Assembly (NCBI GenBank): GCA_024742485.1
Contig: JANSYK010000006.1
Span: 1 to 48,331 of the forward strand
Source of the DNA: Alphaproteobacteria bacterium
GTDB taxonomy: Bacteria; Pseudomonadota; Alphaproteobacteria; Rhizobiales; Rhizobiaceae
DNA: 48,331 nucleotides
Direction of reading: 5' to 3'
Of the stretch, positions 18,579 through 26,477 are shown piece after piece. Under the pieces are notes generated by a model. It was not told the DNA's origin and searched no databases. It saw only the letters and a list, made by a program, of their open reading frames with translations. The translations under genes and the position numbers were made by a program. Position 1 is the first letter of the stretch. Each line of letters begins with the position of its first letter.

Positions 18579-19496
18579 TCAGCCGGACTGCAACAGCGAA
18601 ACAGCCTGGCGCACTTCCAGGAACGACCAGATGGATCGGATCAGTCGATTGGAGCGCTGCACGTTTCGGAACATCCGGATCTCCAGATCGATATCCCATT
18701 CGGTATCGCCGGTGCGAACCAGCAATCCGCTTTCAAGATCCGGCGCCACAAGGCTCCTTGGCAACCAGGCCACCCCGTCACCCGCCCGTGCCCGGATCCG
18801 CAGCGCACCGGCCATGGAGTTTTCGTAGACCGTCCGTAGCCGGGCCGTCAGGTTTTGCGAGACGAAAAGCGGCTCCAGGAGCGCGCCGATGGGTGCGGCT
18901 TCGCCAAAGCGCAGGAACGGCATTTCGATGCCCGGGACATCGAAGCTGAAGATCGGCCGGCCATCGGCGTCGGGTTTGCAGACCGGAATGAGCTGGTCTG
19001 CGCCGATCACCACGGATTCGAAAGGAGCCGATATCGTTGCATTGGCGCCCTGGTAGGCAATGACGAAATCCACATCACCGTGCTTCAGATCACGCATGCA
19101 ATTGGGCAAATCATCGGCCCGTAGCCGCGAAAGAATCGGGCCGTATGCTTCTTCCAGCGCTTGCAACCAGGCCGGATAGAACCGCCAGCCGATGGAATGC
19201 TGGGCGCCGAAGGTAACGACATATTTGTCCGGCAGCGATTGGGCTTCGAGGATCTGGCTGCGTTCCTGCTCGATACGCGAAAGCGCCTGCAGCCCGGCTT
19301 CCAACATCTGCGTCCCTGCCTCGGTCAGCCGAACCGGCTGGCGCGAACGATCAACCAGCGTAACTCCGACCCAGGCCTCCATTGACTTGATGCGGCGGCT
19401 GAATGCCGGCTGGCTGAGATTTTCAAGTGCGGCAGCCTGAGAGAAGTTTCCGGTTTTCCGGAGGCATTCGAGATTGCGAAAAAGTGAAAGGTCCAT
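18579..19496 (-). CDS. LysR-family transcriptional regulator
   Basis: DNA-binding regulator, 305 aa, normal length. The N-terminal HTH is clear: FRNLECLRKTGNFSQAAALENLSQPAFSRRIKSMEAWVGVTLVDRS, with TEAGTQMLE ending the linker start. A two-lobed effector domain follows. It is divergent from the PLP lyase gene, with a T-N11-A palindrome in the gap, so it likely controls the lyase/betaine-type ABC operon and itself. An ATG start follows TGAGG by a few bases. The effector is unknown; a sulfonated or sulfur amino acid would fit the neighbouring lyase. Confidence 0.88.
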   Translation of the reverse strand: MDLSLFRNLECLRKTGNFSQAAALENLSQPAFSRRIKSMEAWVGVTLVDRSRQPVRLTEAGTQMLEAGLQALSRIEQERSQILEAQSLPDKYVVTFGAQHSIGWRFYPAWLQALEEAYGPILSRLRADDLPNCMRDLKHGDVDFVIAYQGANATISAPFESVVIGADQLIPVCKPDADGRPIFSFDVPGIEMPFLRFGEAAPIGALLEPLFVSQNLTARLRTVYENSMAGALRIRARAGDGVAWLPRSLVAPDLESGLLVRTGDTEWDIDLEIRMFRNVQRSNRLIRSIWSFLEVRQAVSLLQSG

Positions 19497-19507
19497 GGGA
19501 CCTCATA

Positions 19508-19522
19508 ATGCAAAATTTGCAT
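19508..19522. promoter_or_regulatory. LysR-type operator palindrome
   Basis: ATGCAAAATTTGCAT is a perfect 15-base dyad around a single central base. It contains the T-N11-A core typical of LysR sites and extends with one mismatch on each side. It starts 12 bases before the LysR start codon and lies about 80 bases before the PLP lyase ATG, as expected for an autoregulatory LysR site. Confidence 0.6.
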
Positions 19523-19601
19523 AATGTCATTCAAACATAAAATTGGATTGCCGTTTGATCCTGCGTCATGTTGGCAACGCCTTCTCTCTGCAGGATTTGT
19601 C

Positions 19602-20645
19602 ATGGACGTCACCGAAACACTCAGCCACCCGACCGCCAGGATCGATTTTGATCGATTTGCGCGGATGAAACTGTGTCACCAGCCCACCCCCATCGAGGCG
19701 ATGCCGCGGCTCAGCGAACTGCTTGGCGGCCCGGGACTGTTCATCAAGCGTGACGATTGTACCGGGCTGGCCACCGGTGGAAACAAGACCCGCAAGCTGG
19801 AGTTCCTGGTGGGTGAAGCCATGCAGCAGAATGCCGACATGCTGGTCACCCAGGGCGCCGTGCAATCAAATCATGTTCGTCAGGTCGCTGCGGCTGCCTG
19901 CAAGGTGGGCATGAAATGTCATGCATTGCTGGAGCGCCGGGTGCCGGACCGCAATGCGGATTACGAGACGACCGGCAATGTGTTGCTCGACAACCTGTTT
20001 GGGGCCACCCACGAATTTCGTCCCGCCGGTCTCGACATGAACGCAGAGGCTGAGGCAGTTGCCCAGATATTGCGCGATCAGGGAAACAACCCCTATTTCA
20101 TTCCCGGCGGAGGCTCCAACCCGACCGGTGCATTGGGCTATGCCAGCTGTGCGCAGGAGATTGCGGATTATTCCCGTGATACGGGGCAGGATTTCGACTG
20201 GCTGGTGATGGGAACCGGCAGCACCGGAACCCAGGCCGGACTGGTGGCCGGCTTTCACGCCATTGGCCACAATCTGCCGGTCATGGGTGTCAGCGTCCGG
20301 CAACCGCGCGAGCGGCAAATGAATGCGGTCCACGCACTGACCCAGAAAACCCTTGAAAAACTCGGCGTTGATGGCGTTCCGCTCAGCCGGATCCTTGTGG
20401 ATGACGGTTATGTGGGAGAAGGCTACGGGATCCCGGCGGAGTCGACCATGGAGGCGATCAGCCTGCTGGCACGCCGGGAAGGCATCCTTCTTGATCCCGT
20501 CTACTCCGCCAAGGGAATGGCGGGACTGATCGGAATGGTCAGGCAGGGCTTCTTCAAACCCACCGACCGTGTGCTCTTTTTGCATACCGGAGGCGCGACC
20601 GCACTCTATGCCTATCAGGAACAATTGCTTGCAACACTGAACTGA
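19602..20645 (+). CDS. PLP-dependent D-cysteine desulfhydrase / L-cysteate sulfo-lyase family enzyme
   Basis: Fold-type-II PLP enzyme of the ACC deaminase/D-cysteine desulfhydrase group. Visible landmarks are FIKRDDCTGLATGGNKTRKLEF with the PLP lysine at about residue 62, then QGAVQSNHVRQ, a loop IPGGGSNPTGALGY, GTGSTGTQAGLVAG for phosphate binding, and DPVYSAKGMAGLI near the end. The sequences KRDDCTGL, GGNKTRKLEFL and GGGSNPTGALGY resemble, from memory, L-cysteate sulfo-lyase (CuyA) more than E. coli DcyD, so release of sulfite, ammonia and pyruvate from cysteate is plausible. This needs a database comparison. The start is the ATG at 19602, which has GCAGGA upstream; a longer in-frame ATG at 19524 has none. 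First gene of a likely operon with the betaine-type ABC transporter. Confidence 0.8.
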   Translation: MDVTETLSHPTARIDFDRFARMKLCHQPTPIEAMPRLSELLGGPGLFIKRDDCTGLATGGNKTRKLEFLVGEAMQQNADMLVTQGAVQSNHVRQVAAAACKVGMKCHALLERRVPDRNADYETTGNVLLDNLFGATHEFRPAGLDMNAEAEAVAQILRDQGNNPYFIPGGGSNPTGALGYASCAQEIADYSRDTGQDFDWLVMGTGSTGTQAGLVAGFHAIGHNLPVMGVSVRQPRERQMNAVHALTQKTLEKLGVDGVPLSRILVDDGYVGEGYGIPAESTMEAISLLARREGILLDPVYSAKGMAGLIGMVRQGFFKPTDRVLFLHTGGATALYAYQEQLLATLN

Positions 20646-20687
20646 AAAAGCGTCGAAAAAGGACGCAAAACGAAAGAGGAGAAGACC

Positions 20688-21653
20688 ATGACAACCAAAT
20701 TGAGGACCATCAGCCTTGCAGCCGCCGTCAGCGTTCTGACGCTACCGGCTTTCGCTGCCGAAGAGGTCAAGATCGGCGTGCCGTCCTGGACCGGGGCGCA
20801 AGCCATCGCGCACCTGTTGGGTGCCGTTGTCGAGACACGCATCGGCGGCAAGGTCGAATTCGTGCCGGGCAACAACGCCACGATTTTCCAGGCGATGGAC
20901 CAGGGAAAGGGCGACATCGACGTACACCCCGATGTGTGGTTGCCGAACCAGGAAAGCTTCACCAAGAAATACGTCGATGAAGCCGGCACGGTGACGCTGT
21001 CCTCCAATCCCTATGAGGGCAACCAGGGATTTTGCGTGTCGAAGGATTTCGGCAAGGCCAACAACATCACCGATATTGCCGATCTGGGACGTCCGGACGT
21101 CGCGGCAAAAATGGACAGCGACGGCAACGGCAAGGGTGAAATGTGGGTCGGTGCACCGGGATGGGCCTCGGCCAATGTGAATGAGGTCAAGGTTCGCGAC
21201 TATGGCCTTCTGGATTTCATCGACCCGATCCGTGCCGAGGAAAGCGTCAAGACGGCCCGCGTCAAGGACAGCATCGCCAAGGGCGAGGGCTATGCCTTCT
21301 ATTGCTACAAGCCGCACGCGATCTGGTACATGTTCGATGTCGAAATGCTGTCCGAGCCGAAATACGATCCGGCCAATTACGTGATGATCCAGCCGTCTGA
21401 TGATCCGGACTGGTATGAAAAGTCGAAGGTCGCCACCAAGGATGCCCTGAAGCAGGTTCAGATCGCATGGTCCAACTCGCTGGAAGGACGCTCGCCGGCG
21501 ATCGCGGAATTCTTCGCCAACTTCTCCCTGACGGCCGATGACGTCAGCAACTTCGCCTATGAGATCAGCGGCAAGGGACGGGACCCGGCCGAAGTCGCCC
21601 GCGAATGGGTCGATGCCAATCCCGACCGTGTGGACGCCTGGCTGGGTCTGTAA
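20688..21653 (+). CDS. Betaine-type ABC transporter substrate-binding protein (ProX/OpuAC family)
   Basis: Periplasmic binding protein of the quaternary-amine/glycine-betaine class. The signal peptide ends near residue 23 (AFA/AEE). The mature part has VKIGVPSWTGAQAIAHLLGAVVE, then GDIDVHPDVWLPNQESF, and YAFYCYKPHAIWYMF with the aromatic residues that often form a cation-binding box (several Trp and Tyr, e.g. in WVGAPGW). The ribosome binding site AGAGGAG is strong. It lies 42 bases after the PLP lyase and is followed by a strong hairpin. The ligand may be a betaine, a trimethylamine-type compound or a zwitterionic sulfonate; the family alone does not decide. Confidence 0.87.
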   Translation: MTTKLRTISLAAAVSVLTLPAFAAEEVKIGVPSWTGAQAIAHLLGAVVETRIGGKVEFVPGNNATIFQAMDQGKGDIDVHPDVWLPNQESFTKKYVDEAGTVTLSSNPYEGNQGFCVSKDFGKANNITDIADLGRPDVAAKMDSDGNGKGEMWVGAPGWASANVNEVKVRDYGLLDFIDPIRAEESVKTARVKDSIAKGEGYAFYCYKPHAIWYMFDVEMLSEPKYDPANYVMIQPSDDPDWYEKSKVATKDALKQVQIAWSNSLEGRSPAIAEFFANFSLTADDVSNFAYEISGKGRDPAEVAREWVDANPDRVDAWLGL

Positions 21654-21671
21654 TCCGTCAGATCTGAACAG

Positions 21672-21702
21672 GGAATGGCACCGGCACGTTCGGTGCCATT
21701 CC
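21672..21702 (+). promoter_or_regulatory. Intercistronic hairpin after the betaine-type SBP gene
   Basis: A perfect 12-bp stem (GGAATGGCACCG and its complement) with a 7-base loop lies between the SBP stop and the ATPase start. It has no T run. It is likely an mRNA stabiliser or partial terminator favouring SBP production. Confidence 0.6.
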
Positions 21703-21729
21703 GCATGAAGACAGGCAGGACCGACCACA

Positions 21730-22785
21730 ATGAGCGCAGAAACCGTTGTTGAAATCTCGAATGTCTGGAAAATCTTCGGCGCGCGGCCAGAAGTTGCTCT
21801 TCAGGCAATCCGCGAAAGAGGGTTGACCAAGGCCGAGGTTCTTGCCGAGTACAATGCTGTTGTCGGCGTTGCCGACGTCAGCCTCTCGGTGAGCCGGGGC
21901 GAAATCTTCTGCATCATGGGTCTGTCCGGCAGTGGCAAATCAACTCTGGTGCGGCATTTCAACCGGTTGTTGGAGCCGACCGCGGGCAAGATCGAAATCG
22001 AAGGCACGGACGTGATGGCACTGGGGCACCGGGAGCTGCAGCGCTTTCGCAACCAGAAGATTGGCATGGTCTTCCAGAATTTCGCGCTGATGCCGCACCG
22101 GTCGGTACTGGACAATGTCGCCATGCCCCTGGAAATCCGGCAGGTGGCAAAGAATGAACGCATGCGCCAGGCGGCAGCCATCCTCGACATTGTGGAACTG
22201 GGCGCCTGGGGGGCGAAATTCGCCCATGAGCTTTCAGGTGGCATGCAACAACGGGTCGGCCTTGCACGGGCGCTTGTCGCCAATCCGGACGTTCTCTTGA
22301 TGGACGAACCCTTTTCGGCGCTCGATCCGTTGATCCGCCGACAATTGCAGGACGAGTTCATTCGCCTGTCCAAAAGCCTCGGCAAGACGACCGTCTTCAT
22401 TACCCACGACCTGGACGAAGCCGTGCGCATCGGTGACCACATTGCGATCATGCGCGACGGCAAGATGGTCCAGATCGGAACCGCTGAGGACATCGTGATG
22501 CATCCGGCCGACGACTATGTCGCAGACTTTGTCGCCGGCATCTCGCGGCTCAAGGTCGTCCATGCCCATGCGGTGATGCAGCCGATCGAGGCCTATGTCT
22601 CGGCGCAGGGGCCCCTGCCCGCCGCCGCCCCGCGGGTCAATGGTGACGAGACGCTGAGCAATCTGATCAATCTTGCGATCGATGACGACAGCGCGATCCT
22701 CGTCGAGCATGACGGCGCCGATGTCGGCGTCATTACGCGCGCCGATCTGCTGCGGACGGTGATCGAGGGAACGGAAGTGTCATGA
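21730..22785 (+). CDS. Betaine-type ABC transporter ATPase (ProV family)
   Basis: ATPase subunit, 351 aa. The nucleotide-binding domain starts after a ProV-like N-terminal helix (VWKIFGARPEVALQAI) and has Walker A GLSGSGKST, Q-loop VFQNFALMPHRSVLDN, signature LSGGMQQRVGLARAL, Walker B VLLMDEPFSALDPL and switch His in FITHDLDEA. The C-terminal about 60 residues look like a shortened CBS-type regulatory tail, smaller than the two-CBS tail of E. coli ProV. The stop overlaps the permease start (ATGA). A GGCAGGA site precedes the ATG. Confidence 0.9.
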   Translation: MSAETVVEISNVWKIFGARPEVALQAIRERGLTKAEVLAEYNAVVGVADVSLSVSRGEIFCIMGLSGSGKSTLVRHFNRLLEPTAGKIEIEGTDVMALGHRELQRFRNQKIGMVFQNFALMPHRSVLDNVAMPLEIRQVAKNERMRQAAAILDIVELGAWGAKFAHELSGGMQQRVGLARALVANPDVLLMDEPFSALDPLIRRQLQDEFIRLSKSLGKTTVFITHDLDEAVRIGDHIAIMRDGKMVQIGTAEDIVMHPADDYVADFVAGISRLKVVHAHAVMQPIEAYVSAQGPLPAAAPRVNGDETLSNLINLAIDDDSAILVEHDGADVGVITRADLLRTVIEGTEVS

Positions 22786-24323
22786 CCCACGACAATGCAA
22801 ACCCATTGAACGACACCGACAGCGAAGCCGCCCTCGCCTATGCCGAGGAGCGCCGCGACAATATCCGCACCTTCGTGCGCACCAGCCCCGATTACTACAT
22901 TCGCAATTTCGACCGCATCGGTGCGTCAGCGCGCTTTACGCCCACCTTCAATCCGATGGCCGGTCTTTTCGGCCCCATCTGGTTCGGTGCCCGCGGACTC
23001 TGGTCCTGGGCCCTGCCGTTCCTCATTCTGGAGGCACTGGCATTCGTGCAGATCGCTCGAGGACTGTTCGGTGACCTCGGCGCCGAAGCCATGGCGCGGA
23101 TTGCATCCATCGAAGGCACACTGGAGCTGCGCCGCAGGCAATTGGCGGCCGCAATCGAAGACAATTCGGACAAGGTCGACGTCTATCGACGCACGGTCGA
23201 GTCCCTTGAGGCCAATATTGGTGGAATCCGTGCCGAGGCCGAGGCAATGGCAGCCGAGGGCCCGACCATCGCACTGACCGGACTGCTGATCCTGCTGCTG
23301 GCCAAGGCCGCGCAATCGATCACCGCCAATTGGGCCCTTGAAGCGCGCTTTTCCGACTGGCTCTCCGACCGCACGATCCGCTTCGGAATGCCGGTTCGTC
23401 AGATCGTCTTCAGCGCCGTGTTCATGGTGCTGATCGTGGCAGCGGCCGTCATGCATTACAGTTTCCCGGACCGGTTTTCGCTGCTCAGCGCATTTCCCAC
23501 CGACCCCGTCATCCGCCTGGACGGCATCGCCTGGGTCGAGGCCTTCTTCAATTGGGCTGTGTTGAACGGTGAACCGCTCTTCGACGGAATTACCTATTGT
23601 ATCCGCCTGGTTCTGGATGCGTTGGAACTGGTGTTCGTCAGCACGCCCTGGATTGTGATTGCATCGCTGATCATTCTGCTGACCTGGCTGACGGCGGGTG
23701 TACGCATGGCGATCTATTCGGGCGCCTTCCTGGCCTATATGGGCTTGCTGGGTTTTTGGGACAAAGCCATGACCACGCTGGCGCTGCTGGGCACCGCGGC
23801 GTGTCTGTCGATCTTGATCGGCATCCCGCTCGGCATGTTCGCGGCCCGCCGTCCGCGGTTCTATTCCTTTATCCAGCCGATCATGGACTTCATGCAAACC
23901 ATGCCGGCCTTCGTCTTCATGATCCCCGTGATTGCCTTCTTCGGTACCGGCAAGCCGGCCGCCGTCGTGACCACGATGATCTTCGGCGGGACGCCGGTCG
24001 TGCGCCTGACCGTACTGGGGCTGCGCGGCGTGCCGGAGAGCGTGCGCGAGGCGGCGATCAGCTTTGGCGCCAACAAATGGTATCTGCTGACCAAGGTTGA
24101 CCTGCCGCTGGCCAGCCCGTCCATTCGCGCCGGCATCAACCAGACGATCATGCTCTCACTGGCCATGGTTGTTGTTGCATCGCTGATCGGGGCAAAGGGA
24201 CTGGGTGAAGATGTCCTTGAAGCACTGCAATACGCCAATGTGGGTCAGGGCATTCTTGCAGGATTTGCCATTCTCTTCTGCGCCATGATCCTCGACCGGA
24301 TCGTGCAGGGTGGTCGCCGTTGA
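22782..24323 (+). CDS. Betaine-type ABC transporter permease with long N-terminal extension (ProW family)
   Basis: Inner-membrane permease. The C-terminal about 230 residues are the canonical ProW domain (GTAACLSILIGIPLGMFAARR, DFMQTMPAFVFMIPVIAFFG, and the EAA-type loop REAAISFGANKWYLLTKVDLPLA). The protein is 513 aa, well above the about 280-350 aa of a basic ProW, because of an N-terminal extension. This holds a cytosolic start (YYIRNFDRIGAS), a hydrophobic segment near FGPIWFGARGLWSWALPFLILEAL, and a likely coiled coil at about residues 105-155 rich in Glu/Arg/Ala. Further helices follow before the transport domain. The first section resembles DUF2628-like membrane proteins, but I am unsure. 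Translationally coupled to the ATPase by ATGA. Confidence 0.85.
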   Translation: MTHDNANPLNDTDSEAALAYAEERRDNIRTFVRTSPDYYIRNFDRIGASARFTPTFNPMAGLFGPIWFGARGLWSWALPFLILEALAFVQIARGLFGDLGAEAMARIASIEGTLELRRRQLAAAIEDNSDKVDVYRRTVESLEANIGGIRAEAEAMAAEGPTIALTGLLILLLAKAAQSITANWALEARFSDWLSDRTIRFGMPVRQIVFSAVFMVLIVAAAVMHYSFPDRFSLLSAFPTDPVIRLDGIAWVEAFFNWAVLNGEPLFDGITYCIRLVLDALELVFVSTPWIVIASLIILLTWLTAGVRMAIYSGAFLAYMGLLGFWDKAMTTLALLGTAACLSILIGIPLGMFAARRPRFYSFIQPIMDFMQTMPAFVFMIPVIAFFGTGKPAAVVTTMIFGGTPVVRLTVLGLRGVPESVREAAISFGANKWYLLTKVDLPLASPSIRAGINQTIMLSLAMVVVASLIGAKGLGEDVLEALQYANVGQGILAGFAILFCAMILDRIVQGGRR

Positions 24324-25042
24324 GGCAACTGGTTCTGGTGCATGGCTTCATGGGCGGCAGCGGGCAATGGGCGCTGCAGGCGCCATTGGCCGAACGACGC
24401 CAACTGATCGGGGTGGACCTTCCAGGCTTTGGTGCGAATGCACAGGCGGAACCCGTCAATTCCATCGAGACCTTTGCCCGCTGGGCATTGGACGAAGTGA
24501 CGCGCCGGGGCGTCGACCGATTCGATCTGCTGGGTCACTCCATGGGCGGCATGATTGTCCAGGAAATGGTGCGCATTGCTCCGGATCGCATTGCCAGGCT
24601 GATTCTGTATGGGACGGGCGCGACAGGAACACTGCCCGGGCGCTTCGAATCCATCAAGACGTCGATGCAACGCGCCCGCGCCGACGGTCCGAAATCCACC
24701 GCGCGCCGCATCGCCGCGACCTGGTTTCTGTCCGGTGAGGCTGCGGACGAATATCCCGCCTGCGCTCAAATCGCCAAGGAGAGTACACTGCCGGCCATTA
24801 TCGCGGGGCTGGAAGCGATGCAAGGTTGGTCCGGACGTGATCACCTGCCGAAGATCCGAACGCCGACGCTTGTCCTTTGGGGCGATGGCGACCGGACCTA
24901 CTCATGGCAACAGATCGAGGAACTCTGGCAGCAGATTCCCGACAGCCGTCTGGCTGTTGTGCCGAAATGTGCCCATGCGGTTCATTTGGAGCGGCCTGAC
25001 ATTTTCAATCAATTGATCGACTGTTTTCTCTCGGGCAACTGA
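24320..25042 (+). CDS. Alpha/beta-hydrolase
   Basis: Small (240 aa) cytoplasmic alpha/beta-fold hydrolase: LVLVHGFMGGSGQW holds the oxyanion-hole region, LLGHSMGGMIVQE the nucleophile Ser at about residue 74, LVLWGDGDRTY the likely acid Asp, and VPKCAHAVHLE the catalytic His. The start is the TTG at 24320, which overlaps the permease stop (TTGA); no better start fits the fold, so this is a coupled, non-AUG start. Position as last gene of the lyase/ABC operon suggests it cleaves an ester, thioester or amide form of the imported compound. The true substrate is unknown. Confidence 0.8.
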   Translation: MRQLVLVHGFMGGSGQWALQAPLAERRQLIGVDLPGFGANAQAEPVNSIETFARWALDEVTRRGVDRFDLLGHSMGGMIVQEMVRIAPDRIARLILYGTGATGTLPGRFESIKTSMQRARADGPKSTARRIAATWFLSGEAADEYPACAQIAKESTLPAIIAGLEAMQGWSGRDHLPKIRTPTLVLWGDGDRTYSWQQIEELWQQIPDSRLAVVPKCAHAVHLERPDIFNQLIDCFLSGN

Positions 25043-25090
25043 ATCAACATCCGTCTGTGGGTGATCCGATTGATCAAAACCCGAGGACCC

Positions 25091-25600
25091 TTATGAAACA
25101 TCCTGTTGAGTTCGAGACCCCACGGAGCCGGACGCACCAGGATTTTCTGTCATGAGCCTGTGCAACAATGCCGTCGTTTCCGCACAGGCCAGAATCACGC
25201 TGTTCAGTCTGATTTGCGAGCCCAGGCTGGGTTTCCACTGACCGGTTTCCCACCGGCGCACGGAATCGGCCGTGAAACCGAGGATTTCCGAAAGCTGTTC
25301 CTGGCTGATCTTGCGCACGGCCCGATAGTGTCTGAGCAGCGCAGGCCAGTGCGTGTCCGGATCCGCACCGGCAGGCCTGAGCGGCTGTGAATCCACTGTG
25401 CGTCGTATCTTGCCGATATTCCGGAGCTCGCACCAGATACGATCTTCGATCGGCCGGCTCCCTCTTTCCCACCGGCTGACCGTTGACTGATCAACGCCCA
25501 GCATATCGGCAAGAGCCCACTGCTTCAGCCCCATCTGCCGCCGGAACATGCGCAGTTTCGCCGACTGTGTTCTGGCAATGGGATTGGACATCTCACCCAT
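25091..25600 (-). CDS. Protein with two tandem XRE-type helix-turn-helix domains
   Basis: A 169-aa probable DNA-binding protein with two similar HTH units. The first is LRMFRRQMGLKQWALADMLGVDQSTVSRWERGSRPIED (about residues 16-53). The second is LRHYRAVRKISQEQLSEILGFTADSVRRWETGQWKPSL (about residues 88-125). Both show the XRE pattern of a Q-x-x-LA/LS helix, then VDQSTVSRWE or TADSVRRWE. The two units may have arisen by duplication, and the protein could bind two half-sites as a monomer. No effector domain is visible and the tail is polar. The ATG at 25600 follows GAGG; an ATG at 25591 is possible. No target is evident. Confidence 0.75.
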   Translation of the reverse strand: MGEMSNPIARTQSAKLRMFRRQMGLKQWALADMLGVDQSTVSRWERGSRPIEDRIWCELRNIGKIRRTVDSQPLRPAGADPDTHWPALLRHYRAVRKISQEQLSEILGFTADSVRRWETGQWKPSLGSQIRLNSVILACAETTALLHRLMTENPGASGSVGSRTQQDVS

Positions 25601-25933
25601 GGAAACGCCTCAAACCCTGCCTTGGTACGGCGTGGAATTGACGTTCCGATCAGACCGACGATGACCAGCAACGGATTGCGTGAAGATGCAACCAGCCAGG
25701 CCTTGATCCACTGCAAGGATCTGACTGGAAGGATTGCCGGCCTGCATGATGATTCTCCCCACAGATTTTCGATCGACGACGGCACCGCTCACGGTGACAA
25801 TAGTGAAGCGCCGGCAGCGACGTTGTGCCGTTTGCCTCAAACATTCGTCCATTTGTCTCAAATCAGGATGATCACGGACCGTGGATGGGTCATTGCTCTG
25901 ATTGATTGGCTGAAAACGGATGTCGCAGGACGC
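25601..25933. other. 333-base gap without a recognisable gene
   Basis: Short open frames on both strands have no recognisable family motif, and the longer plus-strand one is mainly the antisense of the MAPEG gene. The stretch presumably contains the promoter of the minus-strand HTH gene and the 3' end of the MAPEG transcript. I see no clear hairpin terminator or repeat. Confidence 0.4.
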
Positions 25934-26380
25934 TCAGCCTGGCGAAACCGAGCCGAAGGCAACCGCGTAGACCAACGCCAGCCCAAGAAGCAGCGAGGCA
26001 ATTGCCGACAGTCCGGCGCCGCCGGCACGCATCAGGACAAACAGTTTCTTGCCACCCTCCGCATCGATGATGTGGGAGCCCGCAGCATTGGCAAAGCCTG
26101 CAATGTGCATCAATCGTGCAAGGGCGAAAACAGTCGTCGTCCAGAACGCCAGGCCGGTCTGACCCAAAAGCAGCTCGTAGAGCGCCAGAACCACAACAAA
26201 TATGGCGGCATTCTCGGCCAGATTGCCGTGGCGCCGCACGAGACGCTCCAGCTTGACATCACCATCCACTCCGGCGCCCTTTCCAAGGCTGGTCCGGTAA
26301 AGTCCCACATTGAGCATGAGAATGTTCTGGGCAGCAAGCAGCGTTCCGCCGAGCAGTGCCGCATAGATTGGCATCGTCAT
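25934..26380 (-). CDS. MAPEG-family membrane protein
   Basis: Small integral membrane protein (148 aa) of the MAPEG superfamily (membrane-associated eicosanoid/glutathione metabolism proteins). It has about four hydrophobic helices: residues 2-20, 50-70 (NAAIFVVVLALYELLL), 75-90 and 115-140. The family signature is present as VKLERLVRRHGNLAENAAIF, corresponding to the glutathione-contacting RxxxNxxE-type helix. Bacterial members may act as glutathione transferases or peroxidases. The start is the ATG at 26378-26380 with AGGATGGA upstream; a longer frame adds 27 residues of non-membrane sequence. It follows the MDR oxidoreductase gene by 97 bases on the same strand, so the two may be co-transcribed. 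Confidence 0.82.
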   Translation of the reverse strand: MTMPIYAALLGGTLLAAQNILMLNVGLYRTSLGKGAGVDGDVKLERLVRRHGNLAENAAIFVVVLALYELLLGQTGLAFWTTTVFALARLMHIAGFANAAGSHIIDAEGGKKLFVLMRAGGAGLSAIASLLLGLALVYAVAFGSVSPG

Positions 26381-26477
26381 TGCATTTCCATCCTGTCGAT
26401 TGTCTTGGCAGTTTCTGAATGGTTGCCAAACGTGCGGAGCGGACCTCCGCACATTCGGCACCAGGTGGTTGTCGGCA

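Noticed and set aside
20742-21728. 328-aa minus-strand frame antisense to the betaine-type SBP
   Set aside because: No ribosome binding site or motif; the plus strand is well supported.
22926-23897. 323-aa minus-strand frame antisense to the ProW-like permease
   Set aside because: Shadow of a hydrophobic coding strand, without a family pattern.
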